Below are positions 18,021-26,314 of a stretch of 64,000 nt of DNA, one piece after another. The notes beneath the pieces are model-generated. The model did not search any database and was not told the DNA's origin. It saw only the letters and a program-made list of their open reading frames with translations. The stretch is from Verrucomicrobiota bacterium (GTDB lineage Bacteria; Verrucomicrobiota; Verrucomicrobiia; Limisphaerales; Fontisphaeraceae). A program made the position numbers and the translations under genes. The stretch's first letter is position 1. Each line of letters begins with the position of its first letter. Location: positions 20,696 through 84,695 of the forward strand of contig JBAXGN010000004.1 of assembly GCA_037139415.1 (NCBI GenBank), given 5' to 3'.

Positions 18021-19619
18021 TTATGCCGGCTTGGCTTTCGCCGCCGCCGCCAAGAGTTCGGCTAAATTGCGCTGATAACGCTGAGTATCGCGATGCGTCT
18101 TGCCCAAGACCCGTTCCGCCGTTTCCAAGGCGCGACGGTACAGCGGTTCGGCGGCGACCAAGTCCCCTTTTTCACTCAACAAAATGGCCAGGTTGTCCAG
18201 ACTCTTAAGCGTGTCGGGGTGCTCCGGCCCCAGCACGCGCTCCATGGTTTCCGCAGCGCGGTGGTACAGCGGTTCGGCGGCAGCCAGGGCGCCTTTCCCC
18301 TTTAGCAAATTGGCCAGATTGCTCAGGCTTTTAAGCGTGTCCGGATGCTCCGGTCCCAAAACGCGTTCGCGTGTTTCCAAAGCGCAGCGATACAGCGGTT
18401 CGGCGGCGGCCAAGTCCCCTTTGTCACGCAACAAAACAGCCAGGTTGTTCAGACTAGCAAGCGTGTCCGGATGCTCCGACCTCAGCACGCGCTCGCTCGT
18501 TTCCAAGGCGCGGCGGTACAGCGGTTCGGCGGCGGCCAGGTCCCCTTTGTCACTCAGCAAAATGGCCAGGTTGTTCAGGCTCGAAAGCGTGTCAGGGTGC
18601 TCCGGCCCCAGCACGCGCTCACGCGTTTCCAAGGCGCGGCGGTACAGCGATTCGGCGGCAGCCACGTCTCCTTTGCCACTCAGCAAAATGGCCAGGTTGT
18701 TCAGGCTCGAAAGCGTGTCAGGGTGCTCCGGCCCCAGCACGCGCTCCATGGTTTCCAAGGCGCAGCGGTACAGCGGCTCCGCGGCATCATATTGGCCCAG
18801 TTGGTGTAATTGCCGCGCCCGGCGGCCCAGCACATACGCGTCAGCTTTGGAGAGAGCGCGGTTTTCTCCCAAAGCTTCGGAACTCGCTTTGGCCTCGGCC
18901 ATGCGTGCGTTGACCTGATCCAGCAAATCAGACGCTTCACGAATCAAACCGGCATCCAACAGCGAGTCAATGGCCGGTGCGGCCAGTTGCTCCCGGGCAG
19001 TCCATGGGTTTTCCCCGGCCTTTAGGGCGTTGGCAAAGCGTTGCATGAGGTCAGCCGAGCGGCGGCGGGCATCGGCCACCGGCACGGTGGGTTTGAACTC
19101 CGCCACGGACGGTTTCTCAGACGGCGGGGCGACCAGCGTCTCCAACAACTGCAGCCGCACCATGAACCAGGAGTTCAAATCGGGCACCGCCCGGAGAAAG
19201 ACATCCGTGAACCAGGGGGACATCCACCAGATTTGCCGCAGGCCGGGCCGGGCCAGGTTCTCGCGGTTGAAATTAAAGGCGTAGAGGGCCTTGGCAAGTT
19301 CGAGTTCATCCTGCGGCAGGGCATTGCCAAGATTGGCAATGGAGACGACGCCATCCGGCAGGGCTTCCAACCGTTCCACCAGGAGCCGCACCAAGGCGGT
19401 GGGAGAGAGCCCCATTGGCAGTTCGATTTCGGTGAACGGCGTCTGGTCCTCCGCCAGCGCCAGGCGCAAAGATTGCAGCAGGGCTTTGCGCGCCGCCTCG
19501 GTGGTGTATTCCAGCCGGGCAAATCCTTTGGGCGCGTGCCGGCACCAAAGCCGCAGGCGGGCTTGAATCTCCGCCACGCTGCCAACGGCGCTGGAGTTAG
19601 GTGGTTCCACCGGGAACAA
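18021..19619 (-). CDS. TPR protein (kinesin-light-chain type) with a degenerate STAND-like N-terminal domain
   Basis: A 532-residue protein. Residues about 1-170 form an alpha/beta domain (FARLEYTTEAARKALLQSL, LPQDELELAKALYAF, IWWMSPWFTDVFLRAVPDL). This recalls the ATPase-like domain placed before TPRs in bacterial NLR-like proteins, but it has no Walker A. A helical linker covers about 180-270. Six consecutive 42-residue TPR units fill about 275-520, each close to AAEPLYRRALETRERVLG and EHPDTLSSLNNLAILL. Such arrays bind peptides or act as sensors. Its start lies 23 bp inside the end of the upstream ATPase gene, so the two are coupled. Fold and partner suggest a sensor arm for the ATPase; function is inferred. 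Confidence 0.78.
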   Translation of the reverse strand: MFPVEPPNSSAVGSVAEIQARLRLWCRHAPKGFARLEYTTEAARKALLQSLRLALAEDQTPFTEIELPMGLSPTALVRLLVERLEALPDGVVSIANLGNALPQDELELAKALYAFNFNRENLARPGLRQIWWMSPWFTDVFLRAVPDLNSWFMVRLQLLETLVAPPSEKPSVAEFKPTVPVADARRRSADLMQRFANALKAGENPWTAREQLAAPAIDSLLDAGLIREASDLLDQVNARMAEAKASSEALGENRALSKADAYVLGRRARQLHQLGQYDAAEPLYRCALETMERVLGPEHPDTLSSLNNLAILLSGKGDVAAAESLYRRALETRERVLGPEHPDTLSSLNNLAILLSDKGDLAAAEPLYRRALETSERVLRSEHPDTLASLNNLAVLLRDKGDLAAAEPLYRCALETRERVLGPEHPDTLKSLSNLANLLKGKGALAAAEPLYHRAAETMERVLGPEHPDTLKSLDNLAILLSEKGDLVAAEPLYRRALETAERVLGKTHRDTQRYQRNLAELLAAAAKAKPA

Positions 19620-21030
19620 TGCTTTCGCCTTGGGCAGGCTTGAGTTTCTCTTGTGAAATCAGAATGTCCACCACCAAGGGATGCACCCCGAACCAAGTAT
19701 CGCCATTGACAAATTCCTGAACCGCGCGGGAACGCAATAGAGAATTGAGGGTCGGGTCAAAAATCTTGGCGGTCGGCTTGCCTGCGTAAATATCCAGCAA
19801 ACGAGCGGCCTTTTTTTCGTAGGTGATCGGTTCACTGCGGGGCTTGCCTTCCTCGGTTTGGCGATCATAGAGGTCTTCGCCCAGAAGGCGCAGATAATCG
19901 TTGCGCAAATCCTTGATGACCGATGTAACGAAGGATGCCGCCAGTTGCTTCGCACCACCCACTAAGGCCAGGTCGCACGCAAGATTGATCATGGAGAACA
20001 AATTGCGCAGATTACCACCGGAAGCAACAATGAGCCGTTCGAGTTGATCGGGAGCAAAAAGCGCGAGGTCCATGCGGGCCGCAACCACCTTTGTCAAAAC
20101 CTCCCGCCCCTTGGGGTGTCGGTCGTGCTTTTGATCAAAGATCATGGTGTCGGGAATGCAGACAACCAACTCGCGTTGGACTGGAAGCAGGTTGGCCCGT
20201 TGGGAGTAGCCCAGCGCAATGGGAATGGTAAAGATGAAGTGGGTTTCGAGTCGTTTGAAAAAGTTGGCGTAGGTGACCAGCAACTGTTCGGTGCGCGCGG
20301 CAATGAAATCCTTTTCAAACCCATCCCCCACAAAAAGCCATTCCCTACGCGCGGCATCACGCAGTGATTGATTGCATTCCTGGATGAGCCGATTGGCGAT
20401 GTCCACCAACGTATCCAACCGGTTTAGCCGATATTCAATGCGCTCTTTCTCCCGCACATTGCCAAACCGAATCTCGCCTTTGAGTTTTGCGAACAAACCC
20501 AGCGCTTTGCCCCACCACAGAGCCCCTTGAGTATCCATCCCGGCACCAGCAGCCACTTCCGTCGCGTTGGTTTGCTTGATGGTGGTTTCTTCTTTCGAAA
20601 ACCAATCCCAGATTTCCTTAAGTCGTTCCTCTGATGGCCGTTGCCCGGCACCGCCCTTTTCGATGGGTTTGGCCGTATGTTCCACAATCTCCATCATCAT
20701 GAGCAGCAACACGTCGAAGGGCTGGAAACTCAATGGATCCAGGCATTTATCAGCACTGAATCGGATAACGCGATATTGTTCTTCGGCGAGATGTTCAAGC
20801 CGCGTCAATTCGGTGGATTTGCCGACCCCGACATGCCCCATTACCAGAGCCTTGAAAAAATTGGCGTGATAGGAACGCTCCAGTCCGCGTGCCAGCAAAG
20901 CGATTTTATCCATGCCGCGCAACTCATTGAGTTCTTTGCAATAAAACGCTTTATATTCCCTCGGGTCTTCCAAAGGTGTCGGCGTTAAGTTTTTAAAAAC
21001 ATCTTCCAGTTTTGTCGCGGTCGTAAACAT
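19597..21030 (-). CDS. P-loop ATPase partner of the TPR protein
   Basis: A 477-residue soluble protein. Walker A is G65-H-V-G-V-G-K71-S-T73, preceded by NFFKALVMGH. A Walker-B-like strand is EWLFVGDGFEK near residue 245. A region near 330-390 (LERLIVASGGNLRNLFSMI) resembles the sensor-2/helical lid of AAA+/STAND-type ATPases. The C-terminal part (about 400-477) looks like a winged-helix or helical domain. The ATG at 21030 is preferred over a GTG at 21036. No toxin, nuclease or TIR domain is visible. With the overlapping TPR gene it forms a two-gene unit bounded by duplicated ilvH sequence. A role in defence or stress sensing is a hypothesis only. Confidence 0.78.
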   Translation of the reverse strand: MFTTATKLEDVFKNLTPTPLEDPREYKAFYCKELNELRGMDKIALLARGLERSYHANFFKALVMGHVGVGKSTELTRLEHLAEEQYRVIRFSADKCLDPLSFQPFDVLLLMMMEIVEHTAKPIEKGGAGQRPSEERLKEIWDWFSKEETTIKQTNATEVAAGAGMDTQGALWWGKALGLFAKLKGEIRFGNVREKERIEYRLNRLDTLVDIANRLIQECNQSLRDAARREWLFVGDGFEKDFIAARTEQLLVTYANFFKRLETHFIFTIPIALGYSQRANLLPVQRELVVCIPDTMIFDQKHDRHPKGREVLTKVVAARMDLALFAPDQLERLIVASGGNLRNLFSMINLACDLALVGGAKQLAASFVTSVIKDLRNDYLRLLGEDLYDRQTEEGKPRSEPITYEKKAARLLDIYAGKPTAKIFDPTLNSLLRSRAVQEFVNGDTWFGVHPLVVDILISQEKLKPAQGESIVPGGTT

Positions 21031-21180
21031 AATCACTGATACCGCATTGCCTTTGTTTGTTTACCAACACGGCACATGAGCCAAGCTATATTCCAATCAC
21101 CGCAAAGGCAATGGCAAAAAAGGCTTCAAAACTTCGGCCCGTCATCAACCAAACAGCGGCCGGGCGGGCCAGCTAACCCA

Positions 21181-21286
21181 TTAATGCCGCGGGAGGGCGA
21201 CTTTGCCGGTGCGGGTGAGGTCCTGGATGCCGAAGGCTTTCATGAGGTCCAGAAATTTGTCCACCTTGACTTCTCCGCCGGTGATT
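21181..21286. repeat. Direct repeat copy 2, inside the 3' end of ilvH
   Basis: This is the intact-gene copy of the ~106-bp repeat whose other copy is 17891-17996, in the same orientation. Between the copies lie only the TPR and ATPase genes (about 3.2 kb). The layout is that of a target gene whose 3' end was regenerated by an incoming element. Confidence 0.85.
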
Positions 21287-21654
21287 TCGATGGTGAGGCT
21301 CTGGGGCTCGACGTTGACGATCTTGGCGCGGAAGATGTCGGTGATCTGCATCACCTCGGAGCGGGTCTCGGAGTTCACACCCACTTTGACGAGGACCAGT
21401 TCGCGATCCACGTATTCGCCCTCGCGGTAGTCGGTGACCTTGATGACGTTGACGAGCTTATCCAATTGCTTGGTGATTTGCTCCATGGTGGCGTCGTCGC
21501 CCCGGGTGACGATGGTCATCCGGGAGACCTTGGGGTCGGAGGTGGGCGCCACGTTCAGCGTGTCAATGTTGTAACCGCGCCCGCTAAAGAGGCCGGCCAC
21601 GCGGGTGAGCACGCCGAATTTGTTTTCCATGAGCACTGAGATCGTATGTCGCAT
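21181..21654 (-). CDS. ilvH: Acetolactate synthase small (regulatory) subunit
   Basis: A 157-residue IlvH, the regulatory subunit that activates the catalytic IlvB subunit and carries valine feedback control in branched-chain amino acid synthesis. The N-terminal ACT domain is clear: [20 protein letters not shown] and [17 protein letters not shown]. The C-terminal domain includes [20 protein letters not shown] and ends ALPRH. The ATG at 21654 is the family start; an upstream GTG-type extension is not needed. No ilvB is adjacent. The 3' 106 bp are duplicated at 17891-17996. Confidence 0.95.
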   Translation of the reverse strand: MRHTISVLMENKFGVLTRVAGLFSGRGYNIDTLNVAPTSDPKVSRMTIVTRGDDATMEQITKQLDKLVNVIKVTDYREGEYVDRELVLVKVGVNSETRSEVMQITDIFRAKIVNVEPQSLTIEITGGEVKVDKFLDLMKAFGIQDLTRTGKVALPRH

Positions 21655-21702
21655 AACGTGCAGTAGGTTACCAGCGATCCGGAGGCGGGGCAATTATGAT
21701 TT

Positions 21703-22839
21703 TCACAGCGACGCGAGAATTTTGGGGACATCCACATGCTCGGCGATCAGGTCGCGGATGGCGCAAATTTTCTCGGTGTCGTCCGGGCGGGTCTTGACGG
21801 TGAGGTCATGCACGCGGGAGGTCACTTCGTAGCTGTCGCCCCGGGCGAGCAGCACCGGGAACGGCAGTTTGGCAATGAGGCCCATCAGGTACGGGCCGGG
21901 CCGTTCATTGCCGGTGAGGATCAGCCCCGCCAACCCGGCGATGCCACCCGTGCCAATGGCGGCGGCGGTGGAGAGCAGGATGTCCTCGCGGTCGCCCGGA
22001 ACGATGGCCAGGACGCCCGGCTGAAAGCAGGGCAACGCCTGGTGGACGCTCATGGCGCCAATGACAATATCCGTCACCAGATTATTCATCTGCGGGCTTT
22101 GGTTCAAGGACTCCGCGTGAAGTTCCTCCTGAAGGGAACCCAAAGAGGGCCGCGTCAGGATGGGCAGGTATGGCAGCACTCCCAGCAGGTTCAGCCCTTT
22201 GCGCTTGAGCCCGCGCCGGGTGAACTCGGTGATGTAACCGAGCTTTTCCGGTAACACTTTATTGATGATCACGCCGATGATTTCGACGCCTTCCTTCTCG
22301 AACAGCGCCTGGTTGAGGGTGACTTCGTCAATCGGTTTGCCGATGCCGCCGCGCGCGACAATGATGACCTTGGCCCCGAGCGCCTTGGCCACCTGCGCGT
22401 TGGAGAGATCAAACACCGCCCCCACGCCCGCATGACCCGAGCCTTCGCACAGCACGAAATCGCGCTCCCACGCCACGCGATCAAAGGCGCGCTGGATTTT
22501 ACCGGTCAACTCGCCGCTGTTCTCCGCCTCGAGGTAACGGCGCGTGAATTCCGGCTCCACCGCAATGGGCGACATATCCACCAAGGGGCAATTGAGCTTA
22601 TAGACGCTGTCCATCAGGACGGTATCTTCATCAATCTTATGCTCAGCGATCTCGACGAAACGCTGGCCGACGGGCTTGATGTAGCCCACGCGGGGATAAT
22701 GCTTTTTCAGCGCGGCCAGCAACCCCAGGGAGACGGTCGTTTTGCCGTCGTTCTGCCGCGTGGCGGCAATGAACACCCGAGGCGTGGAAAGATTCTTCAG
22801 CCCGGATTTACTGTTATGATTTCCGTTCTTGTCAGTCAT
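21703..22839 (-). CDS. BioD-like P-loop/DRTGG protein, stand-alone Pta N-terminal half
   Basis: A 378-residue protein matching the N-terminal half of long phosphotransacetylases. The P-loop region is VFIAATRQNDGKTTVSLGLL (residues about 23-42), and DFVLCEGSGHAGVG is the BioD-like acidic site. The second half is a DRTGG-like domain ending with the DRLLSTAAAIG-type strand and ERPGPYLMGLI. In full-length Pta this part regulates activity. Here it is a separate gene, 116 bp downstream of the pta catalytic gene on the same strand. A regulatory or complex-forming role with that Pta is the likely job. ilvH follows 48 bp downstream. Confidence 0.82.
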   Translation of the reverse strand: MTDKNGNHNSKSGLKNLSTPRVFIAATRQNDGKTTVSLGLLAALKKHYPRVGYIKPVGQRFVEIAEHKIDEDTVLMDSVYKLNCPLVDMSPIAVEPEFTRRYLEAENSGELTGKIQRAFDRVAWERDFVLCEGSGHAGVGAVFDLSNAQVAKALGAKVIIVARGGIGKPIDEVTLNQALFEKEGVEIIGVIINKVLPEKLGYITEFTRRGLKRKGLNLLGVLPYLPILTRPSLGSLQEELHAESLNQSPQMNNLVTDIVIGAMSVHQALPCFQPGVLAIVPGDREDILLSTAAAIGTGGIAGLAGLILTGNERPGPYLMGLIAKLPFPVLLARGDSYEVTSRVHDLTVKTRPDDTEKICAIRDLIAEHVDVPKILASL

Positions 22840-22955
22840 GTAAAATAATGGTTGTCAGCCTGGGTTTATGGCCGCCGGGTTCCCACCACTTATGCACCAA
22901 GCCAACCCGGTACGGCTTGGGATACAGCGTTCAAACGCAACCGCCAACCGCGGGC

Positions 22956-24008
22956 TTATTCCCCCGGAAGTGTATCCTCCGCTTCCGGATACAGTTTTCT
23001 GAACTCGATGGCTTCCACCCCGACAATCGCCGCCACACCAAGAATATCGTGCGCATTGGAACCGCGCGAAACATCCGCTGCCGGACGCCCCAGTCCCATC
23101 AGGATTTGCCCATACGCATTGGCACGCGCCACATGCTGCACGAATTTATAGGCGATGTTCCCCGAATTCAAGTCGGGGAAAACCAACACATTGGCTCGGC
23201 CAGCCACGCGGCTTTCCGGCAGTTTGCGCATGGCGATCTCAGGCACCAACGCGGCGTCCAACTGCAATTCACCATCGAAATCCGCCTCCAAACCTTTCGC
23301 CTTGGCCTTTTGCTCAGCCAGCGCGGTAGCGGCCTGCACTCTGCCAATCGAGGGATGGGAGGCGCTGCCTTTGGTGGAAAAGGATAGAAAGGCCACGCGG
23401 GGCCGGGTGCCCAACAGCTTCTGGGCCAGTTGCGCCGTGGTCACGGCAATATCCGAGAGTTGATCCACATCCGGCTCGGGGATGACACCGCAATCCGCCA
23501 TGAACATCACGCCCTGATCGCCAAACCGGGTATCCTCGACCTCCATGACCATGCAACTGGAGGCGGTGGTGGTGTTGGGCGCCACCTTGATAATCTGAAA
23601 CAGGGGCCGGAGCACGCTGCCGGAAATCTCATTGGTGCCCGACACCAAGCCATCGGCCTGATGCATCGCCACCATCATCGCGCCGAAATAATTCGGCTTC
23701 ATCATGGCCTCGCGGGCCTCGTGCAGCTTGATGCCTTTGGAGCGGCGCAACATCTCAAACCGTTGCGCGAAACCGGGCAGTTCCTCGCTCTCCTCGGGGT
23801 TAATGATGCGAATACCGTCCAATTTGACGTTCAACCGCTCCGCCGCCTCTTTGATGCGCGTGCGTTCGCCCAACAGAATGGGGGCGCCCAATCGCAAGGA
23901 ATGGAATTGCCTGGCCGCTTGCAACACCCGCGGTTCCGTCCCTTCCGGGAAGACAATCCGCTTGGGGTGCCGCTGCAGCTTCTCGATCATGCTCCCAATG
24001 AATCTCAT
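22956..24008 (-). CDS. pta: Phosphate acetyltransferase, catalytic domain
   Basis: A 350-residue enzyme making acetyl-CoA from acetyl phosphate (or the reverse) in acetate metabolism. The PTA_PTB fold shows PKRIVFPEGTEPRVL, KPNYFGAMMVAMHQADGLVS, GVMFMADCGVIPEPDVDQL, VAFLSFSTKGSASHP and GRANVLVFPDLNSGNIAYK. The length fits the short, catalytic-only form; the regulatory half is encoded separately just downstream at 21703. The start may be the ATG at 24008 or the internal ATG at 23990. No acetate kinase gene is in the window. Confidence 0.92.
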   Translation of the reverse strand: MRFIGSMIEKLQRHPKRIVFPEGTEPRVLQAARQFHSLRLGAPILLGERTRIKEAAERLNVKLDGIRIINPEESEELPGFAQRFEMLRRSKGIKLHEAREAMMKPNYFGAMMVAMHQADGLVSGTNEISGSVLRPLFQIIKVAPNTTTASSCMVMEVEDTRFGDQGVMFMADCGVIPEPDVDQLSDIAVTTAQLAQKLLGTRPRVAFLSFSTKGSASHPSIGRVQAATALAEQKAKAKGLEADFDGELQLDAALVPEIAMRKLPESRVAGRANVLVFPDLNSGNIAYKFVQHVARANAYGQILMGLGRPAADVSRGSNAHDILGVAAIVGVEAIEFRKLYPEAEDTLPGE

Positions 24009-24207
24009 AACGTCGTAAGTATGCGGTCCCCCACGGGAAACTGCAAGCCAAGGTTATAATAAAACGGGAGGCAGGCTAAAACCAGAACAAGCGTAGTGCA
24101 TCCCAAAATTTTGCAGAAATGAAGCGCCAGAACATGGGAAACCATCAGTTGGATAAGCTGAACTGCACCACGTCTCAGAGAGTTCCCCCGCGTTATCTCC
24201 AGCGCAG

Positions 24208-26283
24208 CTAGCGTGGCGGCTGGACAACTGCTTCTTCGGACAGTGGCAAAAACACCCGGAAAACACTTCCCTGGCCCAGTTTGCTCTCAACCGTAATCGC
24301 CCCGTTATGGGCCCGCACAATCCCCAGCACCACCGCCAACCCCATCCCCCGGCCAGCAAATTTGCTGGAGAAAAACGGGTCGAAAAGCTTTTCGATATCT
24401 TGATCCGCAATTCCGCAACCCGCGTCCGCCACTTCCAAGCAGGCATAAGTCGTGAATTGCGGCTGCCAGTCTATGGGGAAACAGCCAGCGGCCGGAATAT
24501 CCGCTGCGGAAACCGTCTTGACGGTCAGACAAATTACTCCTCGGGCGTCACCCATGGCTTCCCACGCATTAACGACCAGGTTGGTCAGCACCTGCTGCAT
24601 CTGGTTGGCATTGGCCTGGATGGCAGGACCGGGCAAGGCCAAAACGGCCTGCAAAATCATGCCTTGCGGCAGGCTGAACCGCAACACCGGCAAATGCCGC
24701 TGACAAACCTCGGAAAAATCCAGCCGCGTCCGATTGACCGGTGTCAACCCAAGGTAGGTTACCATCTCACGGCTCACTTCCGCCGCTTTCCGGGCAGACT
24801 GCATGGCTTCGTTCAAATTATCGTAGAATTCCGAGTCACGAGGCAGCTCGCTCATGGTCATCTCCAGGTATCCCATCACCGCATGGAGTTGGTTGTTGAA
24901 ATGGTGGGCAATGGCCCCAGCCATGCGACCCAAGCTTTCAGACTTCTGAAACTGACGGTTTTGGATTTCCAGTTTTTCCTTCTCCGCATCAGCCTGCTTG
25001 CGCTCAGTGATATCTTGAATCGTGCCGTGCATTTTCAGGGGACGCCCCTGAGCATCGAATTCCAGTCTGCCCAATCCATGCACCCAGCGTTCGGCCTGAT
25101 CATTGTGCCGGATGATACGGTATTCCTTGTTAAAAGGCCGCACCCGGCCAAGCACTTCATTCTTAAAGTGATCTAACATCATGGAACGATCCTCAGAATG
25201 AATCAGTGCTGTCCAGCCAGCCACCGAGCGGTCGTATGCCTTATCTATCCCAAACAACTTGTCCAGCACCTCCGAACTTTTCCACAAGCCAGTGGCGACA
25301 TTTAAAACGTAACTGCCCAGACCCGCGATGACCTGCGATTCTCTGAGTAAGTTTTCGCTCTCGCGCAGCGCTTCCTCGCTCGCCAACCGTTCCAGTTCGC
25401 CAGCGGCGCGCACAGCCACCATTTTCAGCATGGCTTCGGCCAGCGAGCGGTTCGCCAACGGCTTTCGTCCAATGACCGCAATCAAACCGATCGGTTGACC
25501 GGTATGGCCCCAGAGGGTCACGCCGACATAGCTCTCCGCGTGCAAATCCCACAGGACCTGATCGCGCGGAAAGAATTGGCACACGCTGGCCGGGAAACAA
25601 CAGACCTCCTTGCCCACCACATCGCCGCAAGGAGTATCTTTCAAGGCATAGGTCACATTGTCCTCGAAATGGCCATCGTGCCAGAGCGCCACCGTCCGGG
25701 CATTCAATCCATCCCCCTCCAAATGGTCAATGCAAACGAAGTCCATGCCTAGGCTCTTGGCCAGATAACGGGCCAACGCGTTGAAGAACGGTTCCTCGGT
25801 GGTCCCTCGACTGGTTTGAGCCAAAAAGGTTTGAACTTCTCCAATCCCTTTGTGCTCAGTGATGTCCACGATCATCACCTGGTTACACGGCTGCCCGTTG
25901 AAAATCGTGCGAGTCATGGAAAGCAGGGCATCATAGGGGGAGCCATCCTTGCGTTTGAACTGCGCCGGATAATTCTTGAACACACCCTGCTTATGGAAAC
26001 GTCCTAATATCTCCTCGCGCTGCTTGGGATCGTGATAAAGCGCGGCGAGGTTGCCAATCCGCCGAAGGTCTTCACGGCTGTAACCGCCGGGTTCCAACAG
26101 CGCGGCGTTCCAAACCAACAGATTGCCTGCCGCATCCACAATGCCGATACCGATCGGCGCGTTCTCAAAGAGAGCGCGGAATTGCTCCTCGCTTTTTTGC
26201 AGCACCGATTCCACCTGCGTTTGCAGGCTGGCATTCTCGCCGGTTTCGGTGGCACTAACCATGGGTTGTACTATGCACGCCAT
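24208..26283 (-). CDS. PAS/GAF sensor histidine kinase
   Basis: A 691-residue soluble kinase without membrane segments. Domain order: PAS near residues 30-145 (RALFENAPIGIGIVDAAGN), a GAF domain at about 150-300 (MDFVCIDHLEGDGLNAR), a second PAS/PAC at about 315-430 (GTIQDITERKQADAE), then a HisKA domain with the phosphoacceptor near residue 459 (AGAIAHHFNNQLHAVMG). The ATPase domain covers about 555-680 (LTNLVVNAWEAMGDARG, DAGCGI, GRGMGLAVV). No receiver domain or neighbouring regulator gene is present, so it is an orphan kinase. The GAF domain contains several cysteines (CGDVVGKEVCCFPAS), which may hint at a ligand or redox role. The ATG at 26262 is an alternative start. Confidence 0.9.
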   Translation of the reverse strand: MACIVQPMVSATETGENASLQTQVESVLQKSEEQFRALFENAPIGIGIVDAAGNLLVWNAALLEPGGYSREDLRRIGNLAALYHDPKQREEILGRFHKQGVFKNYPAQFKRKDGSPYDALLSMTRTIFNGQPCNQVMIVDITEHKGIGEVQTFLAQTSRGTTEEPFFNALARYLAKSLGMDFVCIDHLEGDGLNARTVALWHDGHFEDNVTYALKDTPCGDVVGKEVCCFPASVCQFFPRDQVLWDLHAESYVGVTLWGHTGQPIGLIAVIGRKPLANRSLAEAMLKMVAVRAAGELERLASEEALRESENLLRESQVIAGLGSYVLNVATGLWKSSEVLDKLFGIDKAYDRSVAGWTALIHSEDRSMMLDHFKNEVLGRVRPFNKEYRIIRHNDQAERWVHGLGRLEFDAQGRPLKMHGTIQDITERKQADAEKEKLEIQNRQFQKSESLGRMAGAIAHHFNNQLHAVMGYLEMTMSELPRDSEFYDNLNEAMQSARKAAEVSREMVTYLGLTPVNRTRLDFSEVCQRHLPVLRFSLPQGMILQAVLALPGPAIQANANQMQQVLTNLVVNAWEAMGDARGVICLTVKTVSAADIPAAGCFPIDWQPQFTTYACLEVADAGCGIADQDIEKLFDPFFSSKFAGRGMGLAVVLGIVRAHNGAITVESKLGQGSVFRVFLPLSEEAVVQPPR

Positions 26284-26314
26284 ACTGATAATGCGTCAAG
26301 GCACGAGTGAAAAT

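Noticed and set aside
18060..18815. Possible CRISPR array from evenly spaced repeats
   Set aside because: The 126-bp period encodes in-frame TPR units with no unique spacers.
18100..18918. Plus-strand repeat-containing frame over the TPR gene
   Set aside because: Its repeats are only the reverse of the TPR units; the minus strand encodes the real motifs.
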